Part shown: positions 35,514 to 44,538 of the stretch, piece after piece
How the letters are laid out: every line of letters begins with the position of its first letter
How positions within the stretch are numbered: position 1 is the first letter of the stretch
Origin: Saprospiraceae bacterium
GTDB taxonomy: Bacteria > Bacteroidota > Bacteroidia > Chitinophagales > Saprospiraceae
DNA length: 64,000 nucleotides
Direction: 5' to 3'
NCBI GenBank assembly: GCA_016715245.1
Contig: JADKAS010000001.1
Coordinates: 62,001 to 126,000, forward strand
The notes under the pieces: model-generated
Seen by the model: only the letters and a program-made list of their open reading frames with translations
Told to the model about the DNA's origin: nothing
Databases searched by the model: none
Translations under genes and position numbers: made by a program

Positions 35514-36920
35514 ATGAGTGCTGTCGTAAGTCCAATCAGAAAACCGCTGGTCACAGGTCATAAAACCTATCACCAGATTACGGAGGATTTGATTTCACCA
35601 ACCGAAAAGGCTCCCACAAAAGCCTGGACAATAGGTTTTATAATCTCTGTTGCCGTTTTGGCTTACGGGGTATTTTGTATCCTATGGACTATTTACGTGG
35701 GTATTGGTTCGTGGAACCTGAATAGAACTGTGAACTGGGGTTGGGATATTACCAACTTTGTTTGGTGGATCGGTATAGGTCACGCAGGTACCCTGATTTC
35801 TGCCATTTTGCTTTTATTCAGACAAAAATGGAGAACAGGGGTAAACCGTGCAGCAGAAGCGATGACCATATTTGCGGTAATGTGTGCCGGATTATTTCCT
35901 TTGATTCATATGGGAAGAATTTGGTTGGGTATGTTTATTTTGCCTTACCCAAATACAAGAGGACCCTTGTGGCCAAACTTTAACTCGCCACTTCTTTGGG
36001 ACGTATTTGCCATATCTACCTATCTTACCGTTTCTTTATTATTTTGGTACACAGGTTTGGTTCCTGATTTTGCAACCATCAGAGACAGAGCAAAAGGAAT
36101 GAGAAGAAAAATATATAATACACTTTCATTCGGATGGACAGGTTCAGCAAAACACTGGCAAAGATGGGAATCATTATCCCTTGTTTTGGCCGGTTTGTCA
36201 ACACCACTGGTACTATCGGTACACACCATAGTAAGTTTCGACTTCGCCACTTCAGTTATTCCGGGCTGGCACACAACTATTTTCCCTCCTTACTTTGTAG
36301 CGGGAGCGATTTTTTCAGGTTTTGCTATGGTTTTGACCCTCATGATTATTACAAGAAAATTATTAAAACTTGAAGATTATATCACTATTGAACATATAGA
36401 ATCAATGAATAAGGTCATTCTGGTAACTGGTTCCATTGTTGGAGTTGCCTATCTGACTGAATTATTTATTGCCTGGTACTCAGGTTATGTTTATGAACAA
36501 TTTGCTTTTTTCAACAGAGCACTAGGTCCTTACTGGTGGTCGTATTTCGGAATGATGTTTTGTAATGTTGTTTCCCCTCAGTTATTCTGGAAAAAATCAT
36601 GGAGAAGAAATATAACCATCACTTTTTTAATGTCCATTTTTATTAACATTGGAATGTGGTTTGAGAGATTTGTTATTATAGCTACAACGCTGGCTAGAGA
36701 CTATTTACCGTCTAGCTGGAGTTTGTATTCTCCTTCATGGGTTGAAATAGGAATCTATCTTGGAACCTTTGGACTGTTTTTTACATGTTTCCTGATTTTT
36801 ACAAGAGTAGCTCCAGTAGTGGCCGTGGCCGAAGTAAAACATATTTTAAAAACAGGAGGAGATCAGTATGTTGGTGAAAATGCACCAAAAGCTCATCACC
36901 ATCACCATGAATCACATTAA
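35514..36920 (+). CDS. actC: ACIII subunit ActC, NrfD-like quinol-binding membrane protein
   Basis: Polytopic inner-membrane protein of 468 residues with about ten helices, related to NrfD/PsrC. It forms the menaquinol oxidation site next to the ActB Fe-S chain. Family-like parts are NWGWDITNFVWWIGIGHAG, LFPLIHMGRIW and HTIVSFDFATSVIPGWHTT, with conserved His, Asp and Glu residues in helices. The C-terminus is a histidine-rich tail (AHHHHHESH) that is not needed for the NrfD fold. It follows actB by 31 bases. Start ATG 35514. Confidence 0.92.
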   Translation: MSAVVSPIRKPLVTGHKTYHQITEDLISPTEKAPTKAWTIGFIISVAVLAYGVFCILWTIYVGIGSWNLNRTVNWGWDITNFVWWIGIGHAGTLISAILLLFRQKWRTGVNRAAEAMTIFAVMCAGLFPLIHMGRIWLGMFILPYPNTRGPLWPNFNSPLLWDVFAISTYLTVSLLFWYTGLVPDFATIRDRAKGMRRKIYNTLSFGWTGSAKHWQRWESLSLVLAGLSTPLVLSVHTIVSFDFATSVIPGWHTTIFPPYFVAGAIFSGFAMVLTLMIITRKLLKLEDYITIEHIESMNKVILVTGSIVGVAYLTELFIAWYSGYVYEQFAFFNRALGPYWWSYFGMMFCNVVSPQLFWKKSWRRNITITFLMSIFINIGMWFERFVIIATTLARDYLPSSWSLYSPSWVEIGIYLGTFGLFFTCFLIFTRVAPVVAVAEVKHILKTGGDQYVGENAPKAHHHHHESH

Positions 36921-36946
36921 ATTTCTTAAAATTATAATAACGTATA

Positions 36947-37468
36947 ATGGCAAGTAATCACAAAGAAATCGTATTCGGTTTATACAATGATGAAGAAGAT
37001 TTGATTCGCGCAGTAAAAGAAGCCAAAGCGGGGCATTTGGATATATATGATGTATTCACCCCATTCCCTGTGCATGGTCTTGATCCGGTTTTAGGACTGG
37101 AAGAGTCAAGATTGCACATTGCAGGATTTATTTACGGTGCTTTGGGTACATTGACTGCATTTTTAGGAATGACGTGGATTTTTACAAAAGACTGGCCTAA
37201 TGTATTTGGAGGTAAACCATATTGGTCCGTTCCGGCATTTATACCCATCACTTTTGAAATGACAGTATTATTTGCTGCCATAGGTATGACCGTGACTTTT
37301 TATATTGTCAATGGTCTCGGGCCCGGAGTAGTCAATAAACATCTTGATGACCGAATCACTGACGATAAATTTTGTCTTGCTTTTGACAAGGCAACCGTCA
37401 ATGAAGACAAAGCTATTTCTTTGTTGAAACAAACAGGAGCAGTTGAAATTAATCATAAATCAATATAA
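36947..37468 (+). CDS. actD: ACIII subunit ActD (DUF3341)
   Basis: A 173-residue DUF3341 protein. Residues 1-60 form a cytoplasmic ferredoxin-like fold (VFGLYNDEEDLIRAVKEAK, DIYDVFTPFPVHGLDP). Two membrane helices follow (AGFIYGALGTLTAFLGMTWI and TVLFAAIGMTVTFYIVNGL), then a cytoplasmic tail. In known ACIII structures it closes the cytoplasmic face of ActC. It lies 27 bases after actC and 12 before actE. Confidence 0.92.
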   Translation: MASNHKEIVFGLYNDEEDLIRAVKEAKAGHLDIYDVFTPFPVHGLDPVLGLEESRLHIAGFIYGALGTLTAFLGMTWIFTKDWPNVFGGKPYWSVPAFIPITFEMTVLFAAIGMTVTFYIVNGLGPGVVNKHLDDRITDDKFCLAFDKATVNEDKAISLLKQTGAVEINHKSI

Positions 37469-37479
37469 TCAAAAATACT

Positions 37480-38292
37480 ATGATCAATAAGAGTATTTCA
37501 TTGTATTGGGTTTTAAGTATCCTAACGGTATTTTCCATTTTCTCTTGCCAGCAGCCGGGCAAAAATGTTACAGGAAGTGAATATATGCCGGATATGGCCC
37601 ATTCTATAGCATATGAAGCCAACACCTATGGGTATTATTATAATAACCGATGGGGCAGTGAAGGTGATCTTCACAAAATGGTTCAACCCAGAATTCCGAC
37701 TAAAGGAACGATCGCCAGGGGTAGTGTAGGCGGAATTTATGGATTTGGATCTTCTGGTTCCCATCAGGGTATTGCTTTGCAAGCCAATGGCGCTATGCCA
37801 TATTATTATTCAGATACAGAAGATGAAAGAATCCGTGCCATAAATGACATAGTTAAAAATCCATTTCCTATTACAGACGCAGGTCTTAAAAAAGCAGAAG
37901 GATTATATAATATCTATTGTGGAATTTGTCACGGTGACAAAGGCGATGGTGGTGGTTATCTCGTACGGGATAATGGAGGTAAATATCCGGTTCAACCCGC
38001 CAATTTTTTAACTGACGAATTTATTGCTTCCAGCAACGGCAGGTATTATCACGGAATTATTTATGGTAGAAATCTTATGTCTGGTTACGGTGACAAATTA
38101 TCTTACGAAGAAAGATGGCAGGTGATTCATTACATAAGGTCGTTACAGGCAGCTTCAAAAAAGTTGGAATATAGTGAAAAATCTAATACATTAAATTCTG
38201 TTGATGTACCCGCTGCTTTATTAAAAAAAGAAGAAGTGGCAACAGATAGTAATACGATGTCCGGTGATACAATCAATTCAATCAAAAGGTAA
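37480..38292 (+). CDS. actE: ACIII subunit ActE, monoheme cytochrome c lipoprotein
   Basis: A periplasmic lipoprotein cytochrome c of 270 residues. The signal peptide ends in a lipobox (SIFSC), so it is probably lipid-anchored. A long Gly/Tyr-rich stretch precedes the heme site CGICH at residues 147-151, in YNIYCGICHGDKGDGGG. The axial Met is probably in GRNLMSGYG. It serves as electron exit from ACIII to the CuA site of the oxidase or to a soluble carrier. Position between actD and actF matches other Bacteroidota. Confidence 0.92.
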   Translation: MINKSISLYWVLSILTVFSIFSCQQPGKNVTGSEYMPDMAHSIAYEANTYGYYYNNRWGSEGDLHKMVQPRIPTKGTIARGSVGGIYGFGSSGSHQGIALQANGAMPYYYSDTEDERIRAINDIVKNPFPITDAGLKKAEGLYNIYCGICHGDKGDGGGYLVRDNGGKYPVQPANFLTDEFIASSNGRYYHGIIYGRNLMSGYGDKLSYEERWQVIHYIRSLQAASKKLEYSEKSNTLNSVDVPAALLKKEEVATDSNTMSGDTINSIKR

Positions 38293-38307
38293 TATAAAGG
38301 AAATACA

Positions 38308-39615
38308 ATGAACCAATATATTTTCACGACTAAACAAAGAAATGTATTATTTGGTGCAATGGCAATCGGAGTTATCTCTATGGCATTGACGTGGTTGAAT
38401 GACGATGCATTTCATACTCGATTTTGGAGTAACTTTTTGCACAATTCCGTATTTTTCCTTGGAATTTCTGTGATGGCAGCTTTTTTTATCGCCGTTTGTG
38501 TAACGGCTTATGCTGGGTGGCACACTACTTTTAAAAGAGTGTGGGAGGCTTATGCTTCCTATATGTATGTTGGGGTTCTTTTTATGCTCCTCATTGGGTT
38601 AGGAGTTTATATGCACTGGCATCATTTGTACCATTGGGCAGATGAAAAACTTTTGGACCCGAACAATCCTGAATATGACAAAATTTTACACGGTAAGTCT
38701 TCCTTTCTAAATAAAAACTGGTATTTTTTTGGTACTATTATAGTTGTCGGGGCCTGGATATTTTTCTCAAGAAAGTTCAGACAACTTTCTTTGGATGAAG
38801 ACCAGAATGGAGACGGTTCTTACGCTCATCATAAAAATCTCAGGGTTTATGCTGCCATATTTTTACCTATAGTAGGTTTCAGCAGTGCGGCTATGATCTG
38901 GCAATGGGTGATGAGTCTGGATTCCCATTGGTATAGTACATTATTTGCATGGTATACGGCTACTAGTTGGTTTGTTTCCATGATATCGCTGACCATTTTA
39001 TTATTGATCTGGTTAAAATCAAATGGGTATTATAAGGAAGTTAATGAAAACCATATTCATGATTTAGGTAAGTTTTTATTCGCATTTAGTGTATTTTGGA
39101 CTTATTTATGGTTTTCACAGTTTATGCTGATATGGTATGCCAATATTGGTGAAGAAACAATATATTTTAAAGAAAGGTATAATAATTATCCGGTTTTGTT
39201 TTTTGGAAACCTGGCTATCAACTTTTTAGTTCCTTTTCTTATACTTATGAGAAATGACACGAAAAGAAAATTTGGATCTGTGGGTATTGTTTCCATCATA
39301 GTTTTATTGGGACACTGGGTTGATTTTTTCCTTATGATCAAACCTGCCGCTCTAATCACGGCTAATCATGCCCTACATGCACATGATAGTCATAGTACGG
39401 GTGGGCATGAAGGGGCACAGGATCATGGTACACATGTGGCGGAACATGTTTCTTCATTTGTTGAAGGATTTACCTTACCCGGATTGTTGGAATTAGGGAC
39501 ATTTATTGGATTTTTAGGTCTGTTTTTCTTTGTTTCACTGTATTCATTATCAAAAGCAGCATTGGTACCCAAAAATGATCCTTATTTGGATGAGAGTTTA
39601 CATCACCATGTTTGA
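38308..39615 (+). CDS. actF: ACIII subunit ActF, NrfD-like membrane protein
   Basis: Second polytopic membrane subunit, 435 residues with about ten helices, similar in fold to ActC and proposed to take part in proton translocation. Family-like parts are FWSNFLHNSVFFLGISVMAA, AAMIWQWVMSLDSHWYSTLF and FSVFWTYLWFSQFMLIWYAN. A histidine-rich loop at about residues 353-381 (HALHAHDSHSTGGHEGAQDH) lies between the last two helices. It is the last act gene, 31 bases before the oxidase subunit II gene, so complex III and oxidase are one operon. Confidence 0.92.
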   Translation: MNQYIFTTKQRNVLFGAMAIGVISMALTWLNDDAFHTRFWSNFLHNSVFFLGISVMAAFFIAVCVTAYAGWHTTFKRVWEAYASYMYVGVLFMLLIGLGVYMHWHHLYHWADEKLLDPNNPEYDKILHGKSSFLNKNWYFFGTIIVVGAWIFFSRKFRQLSLDEDQNGDGSYAHHKNLRVYAAIFLPIVGFSSAAMIWQWVMSLDSHWYSTLFAWYTATSWFVSMISLTILLLIWLKSNGYYKEVNENHIHDLGKFLFAFSVFWTYLWFSQFMLIWYANIGEETIYFKERYNNYPVLFFGNLAINFLVPFLILMRNDTKRKFGSVGIVSIIVLLGHWVDFFLMIKPAALITANHALHAHDSHSTGGHEGAQDHGTHVAEHVSSFVEGFTLPGLLELGTFIGFLGLFFFVSLYSLSKAALVPKNDPYLDESLHHHV

Positions 39616-39646
39616 TAAAATTAAGTAATTAAGAAATATTCATAAA

Positions 39647-41155
39647 ATGACTTATCTAATAGCATTTGCCATTATTTTTCTGTTAGCGGTTATCGTAATT
39701 CAAATCGGTAAGGTTACTGAACTGGCCAGTAAAATCAGAGGAGAAGAGGAGGTAGAGTTACATAATAACAACACACAAGGTAAGTGGGCTGTAATTTTTA
39801 TGGTTGTATTTTTAGTGGGCTGTATTTATTCTGCTTATTATTACAAAAATACAATGTTGGGATACGGACCTTTAACCTCTGCATCTGAACATGGATTTGA
39901 ACTGGATAGTATATTTAACGTTACCTTAATTTTTACAGGTATTGTTTTTGTCCTTACCCATATTTTATTATTTTGGTATACGTATAAATATAGAAAACAA
40001 AGAGGAACTAAAGCTATATTTTATGCCCATGATACAAAGTTGGAAATGATATGGACGGCTATTCCTGCCATAGTAATGACCTTTTTGGTTGCCAGAGGTC
40101 TTGTGGCCTGGAATAATATTTTCCCTACCTTGACTGATCAAGATAAATTTGTAGAAATTGAAGCAACCGGTTATCAGTTTGCCTGGGATATCCGATATGC
40201 CGGGGCTGACGGAAAATTGGGTAATAAAGATTTCAGACTCATTGATTTGGCAAAAAATAGTCTGGGAATGGATTGGACAGATGAACATTCTGTTGATGAT
40301 ATTGTCTTAGGAGGTACAGATAAAATTGTATTACCGGTGGACACCACAGTAAGAGTCAGAATTACAGCTAAAGATGTTCTCCATAATTTTTATTTGCCCC
40401 ATTTCAGGGTAAAAATGGATGCGGTTCCAGGACTTCCGACCTCATTTATATTTAAACCTGTTAAAACTACAAAGGAATTCCGTCAACAATTGAGCGAATA
40501 TCCTGAATGGCAGGTTCCTGCTGATCCGAATGATCCAACCGGACCTAAAAGATGGGAAACTTTTGAATATGAGTTGGCTTGTGCAGAGTTATGTGGTAAA
40601 GGCCATTACAGTATGAGACGCATCGTAGAAATTGTAACAAGGGATGAATACAATGTTTGGTTGGCTTCCCAAAAATCTTTCTACATGACCAATATCAGAA
40701 ATACAGCGGATGATCCATATAAGGGTAAAAAATTATTTTCCTTTGAAATCAAGGCAAGAGAACAGGAATTAAAAACGGAGTTTGCAAAAGTTTTGAGTGA
40801 TTCAGCTATTACAAATACCATTTTGTTGAAACATGTGTTTTTTGAAACGGGCTCTGATAAGTTGAGTGATCTTTCAAAACATGAACTTGACAACGTAGTA
40901 AAAATCATGAATGAAAGAGCTTCGATGAAAGTGGAATTGGGTGGCCACACCGACAATGTTGGTGATGCTGCCATGAATCAGGAACTTTCCCAAAAAAGAG
41001 CAAGCAGTGTGCTTAATTACCTTATAAGTAATGGTGTGGCTTCTGCAAAACTGTCTGCGCGTGGGTATGGTCAAAATAATCCTGTAGAATCCAATGACAC
41101 GCCGGAAGGAAGAGATAAGAACAGAAGGACTGAATTGAAAATTATTTCAAAATAA
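39647..41155 (+). CDS. coxB: Cytochrome c oxidase subunit II fused to a C-terminal OmpA peptidoglycan-binding domain
   Basis: A 502-residue protein, against about 250-350 for usual subunit II. Residues 1-345: an extra N-terminal helix, the two subunit II helices (about 48-68 and 90-115), and the periplasmic cupredoxin domain with all CuA ligands: His246 (DVLHNFYLPHF), Cys312, Glu314, Cys316, His320 and Met323 (ACAELCGKGHYSM). Residues ~346-390 form a charged linker. Residues ~390-502 are a full OmpA-like domain: HVFFETGSDKLSD, GGHTDNVGD (Asp436), QKRASSVLNYLISNGVAS and DKNRRTEL (Arg493/Arg494), the residues that hold diaminopimelate. The reading frame is continuous. Both domains would be in the periplasm. 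It accepts electrons from cytochrome c and could anchor the oxidase to the cell wall (inference). Confidence 0.93.
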   Translation: MTYLIAFAIIFLLAVIVIQIGKVTELASKIRGEEEVELHNNNTQGKWAVIFMVVFLVGCIYSAYYYKNTMLGYGPLTSASEHGFELDSIFNVTLIFTGIVFVLTHILLFWYTYKYRKQRGTKAIFYAHDTKLEMIWTAIPAIVMTFLVARGLVAWNNIFPTLTDQDKFVEIEATGYQFAWDIRYAGADGKLGNKDFRLIDLAKNSLGMDWTDEHSVDDIVLGGTDKIVLPVDTTVRVRITAKDVLHNFYLPHFRVKMDAVPGLPTSFIFKPVKTTKEFRQQLSEYPEWQVPADPNDPTGPKRWETFEYELACAELCGKGHYSMRRIVEIVTRDEYNVWLASQKSFYMTNIRNTADDPYKGKKLFSFEIKAREQELKTEFAKVLSDSAITNTILLKHVFFETGSDKLSDLSKHELDNVVKIMNERASMKVELGGHTDNVGDAAMNQELSQKRASSVLNYLISNGVASAKLSARGYGQNNPVESNDTPEGRDKNRRTELKIISK

Positions 41156-41182
41156 TTAAGATAACATCTAATTCATTTAATA

Positions 41183-43027
41183 ATGGCAAATACAACAATT
41201 TACGAGGAAGATGTATTGATCAAAGAGCAAGGGTTTAATGACCATTTTCACGATCACCACCATGGCGATAAATATCAGACCAATTTTATATTCCATTATG
41301 TTTTTTCAATGGACCATAAAATTATTGCCCGACAATTTTTAATTACGGGAATGATATGGGCCATTATAGGAGCCGCAATGTCTGTTGTTTTCAGAATGCA
41401 GCTAGGTTTTCCTGAAGAAAGTCTTGCCTGGATAAAACCATTTCTGGGAAAATGGATTGAAATTGACCCCACTACAGGAATGGGAAAACTGGTACCTGAA
41501 TTTTATTACGCTTTGGTGACAATGCATGGTACTATTATCGTATTTTTTGTACTTACGGCCGGTTTGAGTGGTACTTTCAGTAACCTTCTCATTCCGTTGC
41601 AGTTAGGTGCAAGAGATATGGCATCGCCATTTCTCAATATGTTGTCATATTGGTTTTTCTTCCTTGCAGGAATCATCATGTTTTATTCTCTCTTTTTAAG
41701 CACAGGACCCTTTTCAGGAGGTTGGGTTGCTTATCCTCCACTAAGTGCTTTGCCTCAGGCTTCTTCAGGTTCGGGAACAGGTATGACTTTGTGGATCATG
41801 AGTTTGACGTTTTTTGTTGTTTCCGTTTTATTGGGAGGTATCAACTACATTACAACTGTACTTAACCTAAGAACAAAAGGTATGACATTATGGAGAATGC
41901 CTTTGACTATTTGGGCATTTTTTGTAACGGCCATATTAGGTCTTTTGTCCTTCCCGGTTCTTGCGTCAGGATTTTTTATGCTGATTTTTGACAGATCTCT
42001 TGGAACAAGTTTTTTCCTGAGTGAAATATTTATTGAAGGACAGGCACTTGACAGAGTAGGGGGAAGCCCGATTTTGTTCCAGCATTTGTTCTGGTTTTTG
42101 GGACACCCTGAGGTATATATCATTATTCTGCCTGCTATGGGATTGGTTTCCGAGGTGATGTCGGTACATGCCAGAAAGCCTATTTTTGGCTATAGGGCCA
42201 TGGTTTATTCGATTATGGCTATTGGATTTTTGTCATTTATAGTTTGGGCACACCATATGTTTATGTCTGGTGTGAATCCTTTCCTGTCCAACTTTTTTGT
42301 TGTGTTTACCCTTATTATCGCTGTTCCATCAGCTGTAAAGGTTTTTAACTGGATTACAACATTATATGGTGGTAACCTTAGACTCAATACACCGATGCTG
42401 TTTGCAATTGGTTTTGTTTCCATGTTTATTTCAGGTGGATTAACAGGTATTTTTCTTGGTAATTCTGCCATTGATATTCAATTACATGATACTTACTTCG
42501 TCGTTGCGCACTTCCACATTGTTATGGGTGTGGCTGCCATGTTTGGTATGTTTGCCGGTATATACCACTGGTATCCTAAAATGTACGGCCGTTTTATGAA
42601 TGAAACCTTAGGTAAAATACATTTTTGGGGAACTATTATCAGTGCTTACGCGATTTTCTGGCCAATGCACTACATAGGCATGGCGGGTGTACCAAGGAGG
42701 TATTTTAGTTTTGAATCTTTTGATGCTTTCAAACACTTTGCCGATTTAAATAAATTTATCACCATTTTTGCTATCATATCTTTTGCATTACAACTCGTAT
42801 TTGTAATTAACTTTTTTTACAGTATCTGGTATGGTAAAAAAATGAAAACCAAAAACCCATGGGGCGCCAATTCTCTGGAATGGACCACACCCATAGAACC
42901 AATTCATGGAAATTGGCCTGGCAACTTACCGGTTGTTCATCGATGGCCTTATGATTACAGCAAAGATGAAAGAGAATTTATTCCTCAACACATTCCATTG
43001 AAGGAAGGAGAGATAGGTGACCATTAA
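41183..43027 (+). CDS. coxA: Cytochrome c oxidase subunit I
   Basis: Catalytic heme-copper subunit, 614 residues, about 12 core helices. It reduces O2 to water and pumps protons. Heme/CuB ligands are visible: TMHGTIIVFFVLTA (low-spin heme His), LGHPEVYI with His308, Glu310 and Tyr312 (CuB, proton-channel Glu and the cross-linked Tyr), VWAHHMFMSG (CuB His pair) and LHDTYFVVAHFHIVMG (heme a3 and low-spin heme His). The Glu in HPEVY marks the A1 type. The N-terminus has a His cluster (DHFHDHHHGDK, residues 20-30). It follows coxB by 27 bases and precedes ctaB. Confidence 0.95.
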   Translation: MANTTIYEEDVLIKEQGFNDHFHDHHHGDKYQTNFIFHYVFSMDHKIIARQFLITGMIWAIIGAAMSVVFRMQLGFPEESLAWIKPFLGKWIEIDPTTGMGKLVPEFYYALVTMHGTIIVFFVLTAGLSGTFSNLLIPLQLGARDMASPFLNMLSYWFFFLAGIIMFYSLFLSTGPFSGGWVAYPPLSALPQASSGSGTGMTLWIMSLTFFVVSVLLGGINYITTVLNLRTKGMTLWRMPLTIWAFFVTAILGLLSFPVLASGFFMLIFDRSLGTSFFLSEIFIEGQALDRVGGSPILFQHLFWFLGHPEVYIIILPAMGLVSEVMSVHARKPIFGYRAMVYSIMAIGFLSFIVWAHHMFMSGVNPFLSNFFVVFTLIIAVPSAVKVFNWITTLYGGNLRLNTPMLFAIGFVSMFISGGLTGIFLGNSAIDIQLHDTYFVVAHFHIVMGVAAMFGMFAGIYHWYPKMYGRFMNETLGKIHFWGTIISAYAIFWPMHYIGMAGVPRRYFSFESFDAFKHFADLNKFITIFAIISFALQLVFVINFFYSIWYGKKMKTKNPWGANSLEWTTPIEPIHGNWPGNLPVVHRWPYDYSKDEREFIPQHIPLKEGEIGDH

Positions 43028-43046
43028 TCTTAATCGATAAATACAA

Positions 43047-43946
43047 TTGAAAGCACCCTATACATATACCGCTACAGTTACATCTGGATCTACTTTTTTA
43101 AGTAAGGTTCATGATTATGTATTGCTTATTAAACTCCGGTTGAGTTTAATGGTCGTTTTGTCATCTGTACTTGGTTATTTAATTGCTTCACTTGGGAATA
43201 CAGACTATGTGACTATGTCGGTTTTAGCGGTTGGAGGTTTATTCATTACCGCTGCTGCCAATGCTTTAAATCAAGTACTGGAAAGGGAATTTGATTGTTT
43301 TATGCCACGTACTATGAACCGACCTGTGACTACAGGAAGAATGAAAAGTTCTGAAGCCGTTATGTTCGCAGGTATTACTTGTTTGTTAGGCGTGGGGCTA
43401 TTATCCTCCATTAATACAGTAACTGCTTTTTTAGGCATGTTAAGTATGGTAACCTATGCTTTTGTCTATACCCCTCTTAAAAGATATTCTACTTTGGCTG
43501 TAGCGATTGGTGCGGTGCCTGGTGCATTACCTGTGTTGATTGGTACTACTGCATTTGAGGGACAGATGACATACCTTGGAATTTCATTATTTGCCATTCA
43601 GTTTTTATGGCAGTTCCCTCATTTTTGGGCTATTGGTTTTAATAGTTTTGAGGATTATAAAAAGGCGGGCTTTAAGCTTATTCCTTCCAACAATGGTGAA
43701 GTTGACAGATCTCTTGGTAAAAATGCGACCGTATATTCGCTATTGATTATACCGGTACTTATTTTTATGCACTATATGTCTCTTATAGGACTCACTTCTT
43801 TTTTACTATTGATAGTACTTACCTTATTTTATAGTTTGTTTAGTCTTTTATTTCACTTGAGATTTGATAAAAGATCAGCTTTAAAACTTATGTTTTTTTC
43901 TTTTATTTATTTGCCATTATTTTTATTGTTTATTTTAATTTTTTGA
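43047..43946 (+). CDS. ctaB: Protoheme IX farnesyltransferase (heme O synthase)
   Basis: Membrane prenyltransferase that adds a farnesyl group to heme b to make heme O, precursor of heme a for the oxidase. 299 residues with about nine helices. Motifs: NALNQVLEREFDCFMPRTMN (first Asp-rich NxxxDxxxD-like site), NRPVTTGRM, YTPLKRYSTLAVAIGAVPGA and QFPHFWAIGFNSFEDYKKAG (second site). The start codon is TTG at 43047, 19 bases after the coxA stop; no upstream ATG exists and the first internal ATG would cut into the first helix. Ends within 6 bases of the next start. Confidence 0.92.
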   Translation: MKAPYTYTATVTSGSTFLSKVHDYVLLIKLRLSLMVVLSSVLGYLIASLGNTDYVTMSVLAVGGLFITAAANALNQVLEREFDCFMPRTMNRPVTTGRMKSSEAVMFAGITCLLGVGLLSSINTVTAFLGMLSMVTYAFVYTPLKRYSTLAVAIGAVPGALPVLIGTTAFEGQMTYLGISLFAIQFLWQFPHFWAIGFNSFEDYKKAGFKLIPSNNGEVDRSLGKNATVYSLLIIPVLIFMHYMSLIGLTSFLLLIVLTLFYSLFSLLFHLRFDKRSALKLMFFSFIYLPLFLLFILIF

Positions 43947-43951
43947 AAGAC

Positions 43952-44524
43952 ATGAACAATACAATGACAAATAAAAGAAACCTTATTGACGCACAGAAGT
44001 TTGCACTTTATGCGGCCATGGCCAGTATAAGCATGATGTTTGCTGCATTTTTGAGTGCGTATATTGTTAAGCAGGCAAGTGGGAATTGGCTTGAATTTTC
44101 GCTTCCTTCCACTTTTTATTTAAGTACTGTCCTCGTATTGCTTATCAGTGCCGTTTTACACAAAACGAAGTCATTTATTAATACATTGGAATCCGGCTTA
44201 TATAAGTCAGGGATTGTTGTTGCATTGGTACTTTCAATATTATTTATTATTAGTCAATATACCTCCTGGAATACTTTAGTTGACCGAGGGGTTGACCTCA
44301 AAGGCAACGTTTCCGGTTCGTTCCTATATCTGATAACAGGAATACATGTATTAGATGTTATCGGTGGAGTGGTTGCTCTTATTATTTCAGCAGTTTATGC
44401 ATTTATTTTTCCGATTCATACACATCCGGAAAAAGGTCAAAAGTTTGACTTGGTTGTCAATTATTGGCATTTTGTCGATGTCTTATGGATTGTATTATTT
44501 TTGTTTTTAATGTTTTACAAATAG
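43952..44524 (+). CDS. Cytochrome c oxidase subunit III, short form
   Basis: A five-helix subunit III-like protein of about 190 residues (COX3/CyoC superfamily). The start is best taken at ATG 43952 (MNNTMTNKRNLIDAQKF); the upstream TTG at 43943 overlaps the ctaB stop. Parts typical of the family are AAMASISMMFAAFLSAYIVK near the start and the C-terminal VNYWHFVDVLWIVLFLFLM, which matches the conserved WHFVDxxWI. A second, longer subunit III gene follows 14 bases later; such pairs are usual in Bacteroidota oxidase operons. Which one fills the canonical position is not decidable here. Confidence 0.88.
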   Translation: MNNTMTNKRNLIDAQKFALYAAMASISMMFAAFLSAYIVKQASGNWLEFSLPSTFYLSTVLVLLISAVLHKTKSFINTLESGLYKSGIVVALVLSILFIISQYTSWNTLVDRGVDLKGNVSGSFLYLITGIHVLDVIGGVVALIISAVYAFIFPIHTHPEKGQKFDLVVNYWHFVDVLWIVLFLFLMFYK

Positions 44525-44538
44525 ATAATTAATTTCTA

